64,000 nt of DNA from Spiractinospora alimapuensis (GTDB taxonomy: Bacteria > Actinomycetota > Actinomycetes > Streptosporangiales > Streptosporangiaceae): contig NZ_CP072467.1 of the NCBI RefSeq assembly GCF_018437505.1, positions 4,860,010 to 4,924,009 of the forward strand, read 5' to 3'. The translations under genes and the position numbers were made by a program. Positions 52,824-62,580 of the stretch are shown here, piece by piece. Position 1 is the first letter of the stretch, and the number at the start of each line of letters is the position of its first letter. Under the pieces are notes generated by a model. The model ran no database searches, had not been told where the DNA came from, and worked only from the letters and a program-made list of their open reading frames with translations.

Positions 52824-53345
52824 TCACCGTGTTCCGGTCGCGAGCGTACGGTAGCGGCCCTGGTAGCGGACGAGCGGAGCGGAACGTTCGCCGCGAGGTC
52901 CGGAGACCTCCACCAGCTCGGTGACGTCCGCCAGGTAGACGACATGGTCGCCGGCCAACGTCCGTTCCCGAACGCGACAGTCCAGGGCGGCGAGCGCGGT
53001 GTCCAGGACCAGCGCCCCCGAGACGGGTGCGCGGTGGTGGGGCTCGTTGGCGAGCAGCAGCCGGGCGCTGGGGCGTCCCTCCGCGGAGAACCGGCCCGCG
53101 ACGGCCCGGTGTTCCCAGCCCAGCAGGCTGACGGCGAACACACCCTGTCGATCCACGGTCTCGGTCAGGTAGCTGTCCTCGGTGAGGCTGACCATGACGA
53201 TGGCCGGGTCGACCGAGATCGACGCGAACGCACTCACGGTGCTGCCCACGTCGTCCCGGCCGTCGGCCACCGTCACGACGGTCACCCCGGCGGCGAACAC
53301 GCTCATCGTCTCGGTGAACTCGCTCGCCGAGAACTCAGACGGCAC
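52824..53345 (-). CDS. Flavin reductase-like domain protein
   Basis: A 173-residue split-barrel flavoprotein. It begins VPSEFSASEFTETMSVFAAGVTVVTV, followed by GSTVSAFASISVDPAIVMVSL, the FMN-binding core (STVSAFxSxSxDPPxV), and FAVSLLGWEHRAVAGRFS. This is the HpaC/ActVB-type flavin reductase family, which supplies reduced flavin to a monooxygenase; no partner oxygenase is adjacent. The GTG start overlaps the SppA stop by one base (TAGTG), with GGGAG upstream, so it is co-translated with sppA. Confidence 0.87.
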   Translation of the reverse strand: MPSEFSASEFTETMSVFAAGVTVVTVADGRDDVGSTVSAFASISVDPAIVMVSLTEDSYLTETVDRQGVFAVSLLGWEHRAVAGRFSAEGRPSARLLLANEPHHRAPVSGALVLDTALAALDCRVRERTLAGDHVVYLADVTELVEVSGPRGERSAPLVRYQGRYRTLATGTR

Positions 53346-55072
53346 TAGCGGATCTCCCACGTCCCCGGCATCGTCAACGGTCCGGCCGCCGGCAGGCCCA
53401 GCCGCGCCGACACCGACGCCAACGCCCCCCAGGAGTCGAGCCGGAGCCGGGACGCCGACACGGCCGCGTGCCGGTCCTCACTGGACTCCGCGGGCAGGAA
53501 CCTCTCCAGCGCCCCAAGCCGGGGGAAGTGCTGCAGCGGCGCCCGGTCGGACAGGCCCGCGCGGGACCGGGCCAGTTTGGCCGCGGTCTCCACGCCGCCG
53601 AGCTCGTCGACGAGGCCGCGCTCCCGCGCGTCCCGCCCGGTCCACACCCGCCCCCGGGCGACCTCGTGCACGTCCTCCACCGTCATCCCACGTGCGTCGG
53701 AGACCTTGGCGGTGAAGTCGGCGTAGATGTGGTCAAGCAGGGCGTTCACACGCTCCCACTCCGACTCGCTGAACGGCTGGTTGGTGGCGAACATCCGCGC
53801 GTGCTCCCCGGCCTGCACCGAGTCGACGTTGACGCCCACCTTGCCCAGCAGTTCGGTGATGACGGGCTTCGCCATGTACACACCGATCGACCCGGTCAGG
53901 GTCCCCGGCTGGGACACGATGGCCTCGGCACCGAGAGCGACGAAGTAGCCGCCGGACGCCGCGACGTCCCCCATGGACACCACGACCGGGATCCCGGACT
54001 CCCGAGTGAGCGCCACCTCCCGCCAGATGGTATCGGAGGCGGAGTAGGAGCCACCGGGACTGTCCACCCGGAACACGACCGCCCGCAGGTGGGGGTCCTG
54101 GCGTGCGGCGCGGAACGCGGCCGCGACCGTCTCGGCACCCATGGTGCTGCCTCCGGGGCCACGACGGCTGCGACCCGCCATGATCGGACCGTTGCCGCTG
54201 ATCACGGCCACGTAGTCGGAGCGGCGCACCGTTGGCACGCGGCCGGCGAGCGTCGCCACCCGGTTGTAGCGGCTGACGTACTGCAGGTGCGGGTCGCCGG
54301 TGCCGTCGGAGCTCGGAACGCGAAACCGGCTCAGGAAGTCGGAGTAGACCTCGTCGCGGTAGGCCTGCCGGTCGATGAGGGAGTGCTGCTCGGCTTCGCC
54401 CGCCATGTAGGGGCCGCCGTCGACCAGGGTGCGCACCGTCTCCGGGGTGAGATCCCGCCCCTCGGCGATTCCGTCGACCAGTTGCTCGCTGACCGAGTCG
54501 ACGATCCGACCGGCCGCCTCCTTCTCCGGCTCGGTGTAGCCGCTCTTGGTGAAGGTGTTGATGGCGGACTTGTACTCGTGCCGGGCCCCGGCCTCGTACT
54601 CGACCCCGGCCTTTTCCAGCGCGTCCTTCAGGAACGTGTTGGTGACGGTGACGCCGGTGAGCCCGACGGTGCCCGAGGGCTGCAGCGCGATCTCGTCGAA
54701 CGCGCACGCCAGGTAGTAGGGCACGCTGCCCGGGCCGAAGTCACCGAAGCTCTCGGACCAGGCCAGGGTGGGCTTGCCCGCCGCGCGGAAGACGGCCACC
54801 GCCGCGCGGAGTTCCTGCACGCGGGCGAGCGAGATCGGCCGGCCGCCGACCTTCGCGATCAGCGCCTTGACCCGTGGGTCGGCGGCGCCGCGCCGGATCC
54901 CGTCCACGATCTCGGGTAGGCGGGGACGGCGCATGGCGAGGATCTGGCCGAGCGGGTCGGACGGAGGTTCGTCGACGAGCCCCTCGGTGAGGTCGAGCTC
55001 CAACACCAACGGCGCGGTGCGTCGTTGTCGGAGTTTGGACACGGACTCCAGTAGCTGCGCGAGATCGACCAT
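53345..55072 (-). CDS. sppA: Signal peptide peptidase SppA, double-domain (67K-like)
   Basis: A 575-residue S49 protease with two tandem domains. The N-terminal half contributes the general-base Lys in EYKSAINTFTKSGYTEPE. The C-terminal half carries the nucleophile Ser in VVVSMGDVAASGGYFVALGA, preceded by FRVDSPGGSYSASD. This split arrangement is that of the long E. coli-type SppA, which degrades cleaved signal peptides. Unlike the E. coli enzyme, no clear N-terminal membrane helix is present (it begins MVDLAQLLESVSKLRQRRTAP), so it may be cytoplasmic or peripheral. The flavin reductase gene follows with a 1-base overlap. Confidence 0.9.
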   Translation of the reverse strand: MVDLAQLLESVSKLRQRRTAPLVLELDLTEGLVDEPPSDPLGQILAMRRPRLPEIVDGIRRGAADPRVKALIAKVGGRPISLARVQELRAAVAVFRAAGKPTLAWSESFGDFGPGSVPYYLACAFDEIALQPSGTVGLTGVTVTNTFLKDALEKAGVEYEAGARHEYKSAINTFTKSGYTEPEKEAAGRIVDSVSEQLVDGIAEGRDLTPETVRTLVDGGPYMAGEAEQHSLIDRQAYRDEVYSDFLSRFRVPSSDGTGDPHLQYVSRYNRVATLAGRVPTVRRSDYVAVISGNGPIMAGRSRRGPGGSTMGAETVAAAFRAARQDPHLRAVVFRVDSPGGSYSASDTIWREVALTRESGIPVVVSMGDVAASGGYFVALGAEAIVSQPGTLTGSIGVYMAKPVITELLGKVGVNVDSVQAGEHARMFATNQPFSESEWERVNALLDHIYADFTAKVSDARGMTVEDVHEVARGRVWTGRDARERGLVDELGGVETAAKLARSRAGLSDRAPLQHFPRLGALERFLPAESSEDRHAAVSASRLRLDSWGALASVSARLGLPAAGPLTMPGTWEIR

Positions 55073-55208
55073 GGGGTAAGGCTAGTCGGTGCCGGCGGAG
55101 CGGGCGAGCGGGCGAGGGAACGTGGGCGCGCCCGGTCACGGTACATTGTCCGCGCCGAGCGTCGTCCCCCTGACGGCGGTCCTTAGGGTCAACGAACTGG
55201 GAGGTGGG

Positions 55209-55847
55209 ATGCGGTTCAGCGCCGGTCTGAGCGCCGCGGTGTTGGTCGCTGTCACTGGGTGTGGGGCGGGCGAGTCCGCCGACACCTCGCAGCCCGCGCC
55301 CGAGCCGGACACGACCTACAGCGGGATCGTCCCTCCGGTCGACACCAATCCGCTGGAGGAGTCGGACGGGGCCGCCATCGACGGAGTCCAGGTGCGAGTG
55401 CCGGACGACTGGGAGGTGGGTGAGTCCGACGGCTCCCTGTGCGCCCAGCCCCCCGAACACACCGAGTGTGCCTACGGCGCGTTGTTGGTGATCCCCGAGG
55501 CGTCGGACCGGATGCCCGGCGGGTGGCCCGCGGACGACTTCACCGACGCCGACGGATGGGCCCCGGGAGGGGAGGACGGATGCCGCAGTGAGGACGCGGC
55601 GGGAGGAAGCGTCGACAGCGGTGACGCCGATTTGACGGTGCAGGGCTTCACCGACCACGCTGACGGCCGAACTTCCCACCACTCGGTGTGGAGCGTGGAC
55701 TGTGACAATGGTGAGAGTTTTGAGGTCCGGCTGTGGTTCCTGCCACAGAGTGACGTCGCCGCCTACGTGTGGTCCGTCGACCCCGGACACGACCAGGCCT
55801 ATGACGCCATCGCGCAGTCGATGGACGTGAGCGAGTACGCGGGGTGA
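55209..55847 (+). CDS. Putative lipoprotein
   Basis: A 212-residue protein with a short lipoprotein signal MRFSAGLSAAVLVAVTGC, whose lipobox is VTGC, followed by an acidic linker (AGESADTSQPAPEPDTTYSG). The folded part has several Cys (SLCAQPPEHTECAYG, GGEDGCRSED, WSVDCDNGE) that could form disulfides outside the cell. No family is recognised. GGGAGGTGGG precedes the ATG. The next gene begins 4 bp after its stop, which suggests an operon with the YbaK-like gene. Confidence 0.8.
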   Translation: MRFSAGLSAAVLVAVTGCGAGESADTSQPAPEPDTTYSGIVPPVDTNPLEESDGAAIDGVQVRVPDDWEVGESDGSLCAQPPEHTECAYGALLVIPEASDRMPGGWPADDFTDADGWAPGGEDGCRSEDAAGGSVDSGDADLTVQGFTDHADGRTSHHSVWSVDCDNGESFEVRLWFLPQSDVAAYVWSVDPGHDQAYDAIAQSMDVSEYAG

Positions 55848-55851
55848 GGAC

Positions 55852-56454
55852 GTGAGTGGGGACCAGACGGCCGGTTCCGGCGACGGGACCCGCAAGGAGT
55901 GGGGACTGCTGACCTTCCCCGCCCTGGAACGTCCCGACCTGCTCGCACGGCCGGTCCTGGCCGCCCTGCGCGAGTGGAAGGCTCCAACGCCGCTGTCGGA
56001 GGTACGGGTCGCCGAGATCGATCCCCAGCTGGCCGACACCGCGGAGTGCTGCGCCGCCTACGACATCCCGATGGGCGTCTCGGCCAACTGTGTCGTCATC
56101 GCTGGACGCCGAGCGGGCGTCACGTCGTTTGTGGCGTGTAATGTTTTGGCCACCACCCGTGCGGACGTCAACGGATTGGTCCGTCGGTGGATGGGGACTC
56201 GTAAGGCGTCGTTCGCGCGCCAGGACGATGTTGTCGCGGCGACGGGGATGGAGTACGGCGGGATCACGTCGATCGGTCGGCCACCGGAATGGCCGACACT
56301 GGTCGATGCCGAGATTCCGCACCTGTCGCGGGTCGTCATCGGCAGTGGAATGCGCGGCTCGAAGCTCGTGTTGCCGGGGTGGACCCTGGGTGAGCTTCCG
56401 GGAGCGACGACGCTTGAGGGATTGGGTAAACCGGTCCCCACCAGCGAGTCTTAA
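55852..56454 (+). CDS. YbaK/EbsC-type aminoacyl-tRNA deacylase
   Basis: A 200-residue YbaK/ProX-type editing-domain protein that hydrolyses misacylated tRNA in trans. The conserved parts are CVVIAGRRAGVTSFVACNVLATTRADVNGLVRRWMGTRKASFARQDDVVAATGMEYGGITSIGRPPEWPTLVD, where the Lys of TRKASF and the GGIT/GLP-like loop line the pocket, and VIGSGMRGSKLVLPG. Which aminoacyl group is cleared cannot be told. GTG 55852 follows a GGGGTGAGGA site that overlaps the preceding gene's end. Confidence 0.85.
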   Translation: MSGDQTAGSGDGTRKEWGLLTFPALERPDLLARPVLAALREWKAPTPLSEVRVAEIDPQLADTAECCAAYDIPMGVSANCVVIAGRRAGVTSFVACNVLATTRADVNGLVRRWMGTRKASFARQDDVVAATGMEYGGITSIGRPPEWPTLVDAEIPHLSRVVIGSGMRGSKLVLPGWTLGELPGATTLEGLGKPVPTSES

Positions 56455-56689
56455 GCAGCAGCAGGACCTCGACGGAACCGGCACAGAGCAAACTCCGTCA
56501 TACTCGTGTGAGAGACATCCCCGAGCTACCGTGCCGATCCGGGTGCCGAACACGTTGGGCACTTCCGGAGGTAGTGGGGACGGACTAATCTGACGAAAAA
56601 AACGGCATGGTGTATCGACGGTTCTGGGCGATCGTCGACACGCGCTATGCCGATACGCGCTCAGGCGTGCGTGAGGGGAAGAGTAGAGC

Positions 56690-58658
56690 GTGGCTATGAC
56701 AGCCGGACCTCCCGAAGACCACGGCTTGCCCGAGACCGTCGGTCCCTACCGGATCCGTCGGCGGATCGGCCAGGGAGGGATGGGCGTTGTCTACCAGGGG
56801 CTGGACGAGAACGACGAACTCGTCGCCATCAAGGTGTTGCGCCCCGAGGTAGCCGGGGACGACATCGCGCGGGCACGGCTCGCGCGCGAGGTCGAGACCA
56901 TGCGGCGGGTGCACAGCCGCAACGTCGCCGAGGTGCTCGCGGCCGACACCAACGCCCGCCGCCCCTGGGTCGTCACCGAGTACATCCCCGGGCCGACACT
57001 CGACGACACGGTCACCAACCACGGTCCGCTGCGGGGACGCGCGTTGACCCGCCTGGTGTCCGGCCTCGCCCAGGCCCTCAGCGACATCCACGACGCCGAG
57101 ATCATCCACCGGGACCTCAAGCCCGGCAACGTGATCATCTCCAACGGTGAACCGATCGTCATCGACTTCGGTATCGCCCACGCGGTGGACAGCGCCAAGC
57201 TCACCCAGACCGGGACCTTCGTCGGCACGCCCAGCTACCTGTCGCCTGAGGTCATCGAGGGGTCGGACCTGAGCTCGGCGACCGACATCCACGCCTGGGG
57301 CGCCACCGTGGCATTCGCCGCCACAGGGAACGCCCCCTACGGCGCGGGCGCCTTCGAGGTCATCTTCTTCCGCATCCTGAACAGCGAGATCGACCTGTCG
57401 GGCATGCCCGACGAGTTGCAGCCGCTCGTACAGCGGGCGGTGTCGCGTGACCTCAGCCAGCGGCCCTCCGCGCGTCAACTCCTGGACTACACCGCCCGTC
57501 TCAACCTCGACCTACCGCTGCCCCCCGAGGCGCGGGGCGTGGCCGGCTTCACCGGCTCGCACACGGTGCACGGGGGTGCCCCCGGGGCCCCGCAGACCCC
57601 TGACGGCGCAGGAGCCGCGGGAGGCCTCGGCGCGGCCGGCGCCGCCGGAGCTGCCGGAGCTGCCGGGGCTGCCGGGGCGGCCGCCGCTGGAGCCGCCGGA
57701 GCGGCTGGGGCCGCCGCGGCGGGCGCCACGAGCGCGTGGGGCGGAGCCCCGGACGCGGCCGGCCGCCTCCGCCGGAGGACTCGCGCCCACCGGTGGAGCG
57801 GGCGAGACCCGCCAGGGCGAGGTCGCCCCACAGACCCGCATGGAACCCCAGGTTCCCGACGCCGACTCCGCGCCCGCGACCCAGGAACCCCCGCGCGACC
57901 CGGCGGCCGGGCCCCAGACGGCCTACTTCAACTCCACACTGCGCCCCGAGGCCTTCGAGGACCTGTTGCCCCCGGTGGAGGCACGTCAGCGCCCACAGCC
58001 GGCGCGGCGGGACGACGCCACCTCGCTCCAGGGCGAGTCCTACGACGACTCCGGCCAACCACAGCCCTACTTCGACCCCGACTTCGACAAGCGGGGACCG
58101 CGGCGGCTCCCGTCGCTCATCTTCATCCCGGTGCTGTTCATCCTGGTCGGGCTCGCGCAGATGCTCCCCTCGGTGGGGCTCATCCTCGGCCTGCTCGCCG
58201 TCTCCGTGCTTGGCTCGATGGACGTGGTGCGCAGTGACCACGCGCGGCGGCTGATGGAGCGGGGACCGCGCAGCAGCGACAACCTGGTCGTCGCGCTGAG
58301 TTTCCCGATGGCGTTCCTGCGCGTGGGCGGCAAGGCGTTGCTCTACGGCGCGGCCTATCTCCTCGGCGGGATTCTCGTCGGGATGATCATCGGGCTGTTG
58401 ACCGACACGTTCAACCCCACATACGTGGGCGCCTACGCGGTGAGCATCGTCGTGCTGCTCAGCTTCGTCGGCCCCAACGCGGCCGGAGCGCGGCGGCAGG
58501 CGAACTCGTTGCTGGAGAACATCGGCATCAGCAACTTCTACGTCTACATCGGCCTCATCGTCGGTGTGTGCCTGCTCGCCTTCGGCGCCGTGGGCATCGG
58601 GATCACGGTGGCGCCGGACTGGCGGCCCATCCCCGACCCCGGTGGCTGGTTCGGCTGA
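56690..58658 (+). CDS. Membrane Ser/Thr protein kinase, Ala/Gly linker, apparent frameshift
   Basis: The kinase domain (about residues 20-275) is intact: RRIGQGGMGVVYQG, VAIKVLRPEV, IHRDLKPGNVII, DFGIAHA and GTPSYLSPEVIEG. It leads into a linker with a low-complexity Ala/Gly stretch (57610-57730). After WGGAPDAAG the sensible reading moves to another frame near 57755-57765, where the strand reads GCGGCCGGCCGCC. The continuation (ASAGGLAPTGGAGETRQGEVAPQ, then AYFNSTLRPEAFEDLLPPVEA) ends in several membrane helices (PSLIFIPVLFILVGLAQM; LLYGAAYLLGGILVGMIIGL; YAVSIVVLLSFVGP; YIGLIVGVCLLAFGAVGIGI). A one-base change separates the halves, so the gene is broken or the sequence has an error. GTG 56690 may be preceded by AGGGGAAG. 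Confidence 0.8.
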
Positions 58659-58740
58659 CCCACTCCTCGCTCCCTCCTGGGGAAGCACCGCCGTGCTCGA
58701 GGGCGGCGGCCTCCCGTTGGCGGGGCGGGGCACCCACCCT

Positions 58741-58758
58741 TGCTACTGGCGAGTAGCA
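58741..58758. promoter_or_regulatory. Perfect dyad TGCTACT-GGCG-AGTAGCA upstream of etfB
   Basis: Two 7-bp arms (TGCTACT and AGTAGCA) flank GGCG, 110 bp before the etfB start. The TACTsGCsAGTA core resembles TetR-type operator sites upstream of fatty-acid and acyl-CoA genes in actinobacteria. The binding protein is not in the window; the assignment is inference. Confidence 0.5.
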
Positions 58759-58868
58759 TCTGCGTAGTGTGGCGTGGACCTCCTTTAGGGAGCCCCCGCG
58801 CCTCTCGCGGGAGGCCTGTCTGTAAGCCTTAGGTCGAGACGAACCATCTCAGGGAGGATGGCCTGGCC

Positions 58869-59654
58869 ATGAATATCGTCGTATTGGTCAAGCAGGTGCC
58901 GGATACGGAGAACGAGCGCACGCTCCGCGGCGACGACTTCACGTTGGATCGGGCCGGTTCCCAGGGCGTCCTGAACGAACTCTGTGAGTACGCCATCGAA
59001 GAGGCCATGCTCCAGAAGGAGAAGCACGGGGGAGAGGTCACCGTGCTGACCATGGGCCCCGAGCAGGCCACGGAGACCATCCGCAAGGCCCTGTCCATGG
59101 GCGCGGACAAGGCGATCCACCTCAGTGACGAGGGGCTGCACGGCTCGGACGCGCTGCAGAGCGCCTACGCCCTCGCCAAGGTGCTCGAGGGCCTGGAGTA
59201 CGACGTCGTCATCATGGGCTCGGAGTCGACCGACGCCCGCACCGGCGTCCTCGGCGCCGCGCTCGCCGAGTACCTCGGGGTCGCTCAGCTCACCCAGGCG
59301 TCCAAGGTCGAGATCGACTCCGACGCGCGCAAGGCCACGGTGCGCCGTGTCACCGACGACGGTTACGCCGTGGTCGAGGCACAGTTGCCGGCCGTGGTTT
59401 CCGTGGTGGAGAAGATCAACGAGCCCCGGTATCCGTCCTTCAAGCTCATCATGCAGGCCAAGAAGAAGCCGGTGGAGACACTCGACCTCGCGGCCGCCAA
59501 GATCGACCCCGCGGAGGTCGGCCTCGCCGCCGCCGCGACCGCGGTGGCCGACGCCCAGCCGGCTCCCGCCCGTGGCGTGGGGACGGTCGTCGACGACGAG
59601 GGCAGCGGCGGCGCGAAGATCGCCGAGTTCCTCGCCTCCAAGAAGTTCCTCTGA
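58869..59654 (+). CDS. etfB: Electron transfer flavoprotein beta subunit
   Basis: A 261-residue EtfB. It opens [19 protein letters not shown], a hallmark of the family, with the AMP-binding region [31 protein letters not shown] and the recognition segment [27 protein letters not shown]. With EtfA it accepts electrons from acyl-CoA dehydrogenases and passes them to an ETF:quinone oxidoreductase. GGAGG lies upstream of the ATG. etfA follows after 29 bp in the same direction. Confidence 0.95.
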   Translation: MNIVVLVKQVPDTENERTLRGDDFTLDRAGSQGVLNELCEYAIEEAMLQKEKHGGEVTVLTMGPEQATETIRKALSMGADKAIHLSDEGLHGSDALQSAYALAKVLEGLEYDVVIMGSESTDARTGVLGAALAEYLGVAQLTQASKVEIDSDARKATVRRVTDDGYAVVEAQLPAVVSVVEKINEPRYPSFKLIMQAKKKPVETLDLAAAKIDPAEVGLAAAATAVADAQPAPARGVGTVVDDEGSGGAKIAEFLASKKFL

Positions 59655-59683
59655 GCGTCGCCGACAGGAAGGATCGCGAAACA

Positions 59684-60631
59684 ATGGCTGAAGTCCTCGT
59701 CCTCGTCGACCACGCCGACGGAGAGGTCAAGAAGGTAACCCTGGAGCTGCTCACCGCGGCGCGGCGCGTCGGGACGCCCGCCGCCGTCTGGGTGGGGCCC
59801 GGGGTCGACGGCGCGTTGGAAACCCTCGCGGCCAACGGCGCCGAGCGGGTGTACGTGGCCGACGCCCCGGAGTTCGTCGACCACGTGGTGGTCCCCAGCG
59901 TCGAACTGTTGACGCAGCTCGTCACCGAGAAGGAACCGGCCGCGGTTCTCGTCTCGGCGACGGCGGAGAACAAGGAGATCGCGGCCCGCGCCGCGATCCG
60001 CACCGGCTCCGGGATCCTCACCGACGTCGTGGACCTGAACGCCGACCTCGTCGCGGAACACTCCATCTTCGGCGGGTCCACCGTCTCCCACGCCCGCGTC
60101 ACCAAGGGCACGCCGTTCGTCGCCCTGCGCCCCAACGCCATTTCTGCCGAGCCCACCGCTGCCGCGGGGGAACGCGAGGACGTGACCGTGGAGCTCTCGG
60201 ACGCCGCCACCGCGGTGCGTGTGGTTGAGCGGGTCGTGCAACAGCAAGGTGAGCGCCCCGATCTCTCCGAGGCGGGCATCGTGGTCAGTGGTGGCCGTGG
60301 CGTCGGCTCCGAGGACTTCTCCGTCGTCGAGGAACTCGCCGACGCCCTCGGTGCCGCGGTGGGAGCGTCCCGCGCCGCCACCGACGCCGGCTGGTACCCC
60401 CACCAGTTCCAGGTCGGGCAGACGGGCAAGACCGTGAGCCCCAACCTGTACATAGCCCTGGGCATCTCCGGCGCGATCCAACACCGCGCCGGGATGCAGA
60501 CGTCGAAGAACATCGTCGCCGTCAACAAGGACCCCCAGGCGCCGATCTTCGAGCTCGCCGACTACGGCGTCGTGGGTGACCTCCACAAGGTCGCCCCCCA
60601 GCTCACCGAGGAGATCAAGAAGCGCAAGTGA
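59684..60631 (+). CDS. etfA: Electron transfer flavoprotein alpha subunit
   Basis: A 315-residue EtfA. The C-terminal FAD domain is clear: [73 protein letters not shown], with the usual SxxxVDxGW-like and [23 protein letters not shown] signatures. It ends [27 protein letters not shown]. It forms the FAD-bearing heterodimer with EtfB. A 15-bp hairpin follows its stop and closes the operon. Confidence 0.95.
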   Translation: MAEVLVLVDHADGEVKKVTLELLTAARRVGTPAAVWVGPGVDGALETLAANGAERVYVADAPEFVDHVVVPSVELLTQLVTEKEPAAVLVSATAENKEIAARAAIRTGSGILTDVVDLNADLVAEHSIFGGSTVSHARVTKGTPFVALRPNAISAEPTAAAGEREDVTVELSDAATAVRVVERVVQQQGERPDLSEAGIVVSGGRGVGSEDFSVVEELADALGAAVGASRAATDAGWYPHQFQVGQTGKTVSPNLYIALGISGAIQHRAGMQTSKNIVAVNKDPQAPIFELADYGVVGDLHKVAPQLTEEIKKRK

Positions 60632-60642
60632 CGTCCGCGTCA

Positions 60643-60676
60643 AGCGGGGCCCACGGCGTGTGCCGTGGGCCCCGCT
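60643..60676 (+). terminator. 15-bp perfect hairpin after etfA
   Basis: AGCGGGGCCCACGGC pairs with GCCGTGGGCCCCGCT over a GTGT loop, 12 bp after the etfA stop. This is a strong factor-independent-like hairpin without a T-tract. Confidence 0.8.
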
Positions 60677-60813
60677 CGTCACTCCCGGAGGACCGGAGGT
60701 GTCCGGGAGCCAGCGGCCGTCGTCCAGGGTTACCGCGGCACTGTTCCGGTGGGGCCTCCTCGGTGGGGTTGCCTCGGAGGGAGAGCGATTCCGGCGGATA
60801 GACTGAGGCCGCC

Positions 60814-61977
60814 ATGGCGTACCTGGATCACGCCGCCACGACCCCCATGCGGAGCGAAGTCGTCGCGGCCATGACGGAGCAGTTCGAGCGACTCGGCAAC
60901 CCTTCCGCCCTCCATGGCGCGGGCCGTCAGGCGCGTCGGACCGTCGAAGAGGCTCGGGAGGCCCTCGCGGAGGCGCTGGGGGCCGATCCGAACGAGGTCA
61001 TCTTCACCGCGGGTGGCACGGAGGCCGACAATCTCGCCGTCAAGGGGATCTACTGGGCGCGAAACGCCGCCGATCCCGCCCTGCGCCGTGTCCTCATCAG
61101 CTCCGTCGAGCACCACGCGGTGCTCGACACGGCGCGGTGGCTCGCCTCCCACCAGGGGGCGGTGTGCGAGGAACTGCCCGTCGACGCCCAGGGGCGGGTC
61201 ACCCCCGACGTCCTACGGGCCGCCATCGAGCGCGCGCCGGAGGACGTCGCACTCGTGTCCGTCATGTGGGCGAACAACGAGGTCGGCACGGTCCAGCCCA
61301 TCACGGAGCTGGCCGCCGTCGCCGAGGCCCACGGCATCCCCTTCCACAGTGACGCCGTGCAGGCGATAGGCCAACTACCGGTCCGGTTCGACGAGACGTC
61401 CGCCACGGCGCTCAGCATCTCGGGACACAAAACCGGCGGACCGATGGGCATCGGCGCCCTGCTGCTCCGACGGGGCGTGGACACCGTCCCCGTCCTCCAC
61501 GGCGGCGGCCAGGAACGCGACATCCGCTCCGGAACGCTGCCCACTCCGCTGATCAGCGGGTTCGCGCACGCCGTCCAGCTCGCCACCCGGGAGCGGGAGG
61601 AACACGCCGCGCGGCTCACCGCGCTGCGCGAGAAGCTCGTCCAATCGGTCCTGGAGGCCGTCCCCGACGCGGTTCTCAACGGCGATCCGGTGGATCGCCT
61701 GCCGGGCAACGCGCACTTCTCGTTCCCCGAGTGCGAGGGGGATGCCCTGTTGATGCTGCTGGACGCCAACGGAGTCCAGTGCTCCACCGGCTCCGCCTGC
61801 GCGGCGGGAGTCGCCCAAGCCAGCCACGTGCTTCTCGCCATGGGCGCCCCCACCGAAATCGCCCGCTGCTCGCTGCGCTTCTCCCTGGGCCGCGACTCCA
61901 CCCCCACCGACGTCGATGCCCTCGCCGCAGTGCTTCCCTCCGCCGTCAGCCGCGCCCGCCGCGCGCGGAGACGATAG
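60814..61977 (+). CDS. Cysteine desulfurase (NifS/IscS family)
   Basis: A 387-residue PLP enzyme that moves sulfur from cysteine to a persulfide for Fe-S clusters or tRNA thiolation. It begins [35 protein letters not shown] follows, and the PLP Lys is in [19 protein letters not shown]. The catalytic Cys loop is [26 protein letters not shown], of the group I (IscS/NifS) type. In many actinomycetes this gene precedes mnmA next to etfBA; here the following gene is missing and a CRISPR array lies 270 bp downstream. Confidence 0.92.
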   Translation: MAYLDHAATTPMRSEVVAAMTEQFERLGNPSALHGAGRQARRTVEEAREALAEALGADPNEVIFTAGGTEADNLAVKGIYWARNAADPALRRVLISSVEHHAVLDTARWLASHQGAVCEELPVDAQGRVTPDVLRAAIERAPEDVALVSVMWANNEVGTVQPITELAAVAEAHGIPFHSDAVQAIGQLPVRFDETSATALSISGHKTGGPMGIGALLLRRGVDTVPVLHGGGQERDIRSGTLPTPLISGFAHAVQLATREREEHAARLTALREKLVQSVLEAVPDAVLNGDPVDRLPGNAHFSFPECEGDALLMLLDANGVQCSTGSACAAGVAQASHVLLAMGAPTEIARCSLRFSLGRDSTPTDVDALAAVLPSAVSRARRARRR

Positions 61978-62149
61978 CGATCGGAGGGGCCGCACTGAGG
62001 CTGACGCATCGAGGACACACCCTGTCCTCGAACCCTCCCAAGAGAGGCAGCAGACCAGCCCCCACGAGAACCCAGCCGCGCCCCACCCAAAAGCACAAGG
62101 GGGAGGCCCCCATGGCTCCGGCCAGGGCTTTTGTGGCACCGTGTTCCAC

Positions 62150-62246
62150 GCGCGACGTCCGCCTAAGCGAAATGCCGGTTATGTCCAAGTTTCGAGAAGT
62201 GATGAATTCCGGTGCTTGTCGCTGGTAAATTCGCTGGCCATGTAGT
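62150..62246 (+). promoter_or_regulatory. Likely leader of CRISPR array 3
   Basis: The stretch just left of array 3 is AT-richer than its surroundings (AAATGCCGGTTATG, GATGAATTCCGG, GGTAAATTCGC). It sits on the side of the perfect repeats, opposite the degenerate terminal copy. It shares no obvious similarity with the leaders of arrays 1 and 2. Confidence 0.55.
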
Positions 62247-62580
62247 GTCCGGTCCCCGCACGCGGGGATGGTCCCGCGCGGCGCATCGACTCATACCGCC
62301 CCGCGTAGTCCGGTCCCCGCACGCGGGGATGGTCCCGACACCGACAAGCCACGCACGCTCGACACGCAGTCCGGTCCCCGCGCGCGGGGATGGTCCCCCA
62401 GCATGTCGCGGTAGTAGCGGCCGATCCTCGTCCGGTCCCCGCGCGCGGGGATGGTCCCATCGCCGGCATGCTCGACAGCGCCCCCTAATGGTCCGGTCCC
62501 CGCGCGCGGGGATGGTCCCGCCTCGGTGTGGGCCGAGGGCGATGTGCTCGCGTGCGTTCCCCGCGCGGGGGCATCCACCT
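62247..62580 (+). CRISPR. CRISPR array 3 (type I-E-like, 5 repeats plus degenerate end)
   Basis: Five 29-nt repeats start at 62247, 62308, 62369, 62430 and 62491 with an exact 61-bp period and 32-nt spacers. The repeat begins GTCCGGTCCCCGC, then A or G, then CGCGGGGATGG, and ends TCCC. The first two copies have A and the next three G at the variable site. A sixth, poorly matching copy (62552-62580, GTGCGTTCCCCGCGCGGGGG) marks the trailer. By comparison with the E. coli type I-E repeat, this array reads on the plus strand. Repeat and leader differ from arrays 1 and 2. Confidence 0.93.
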
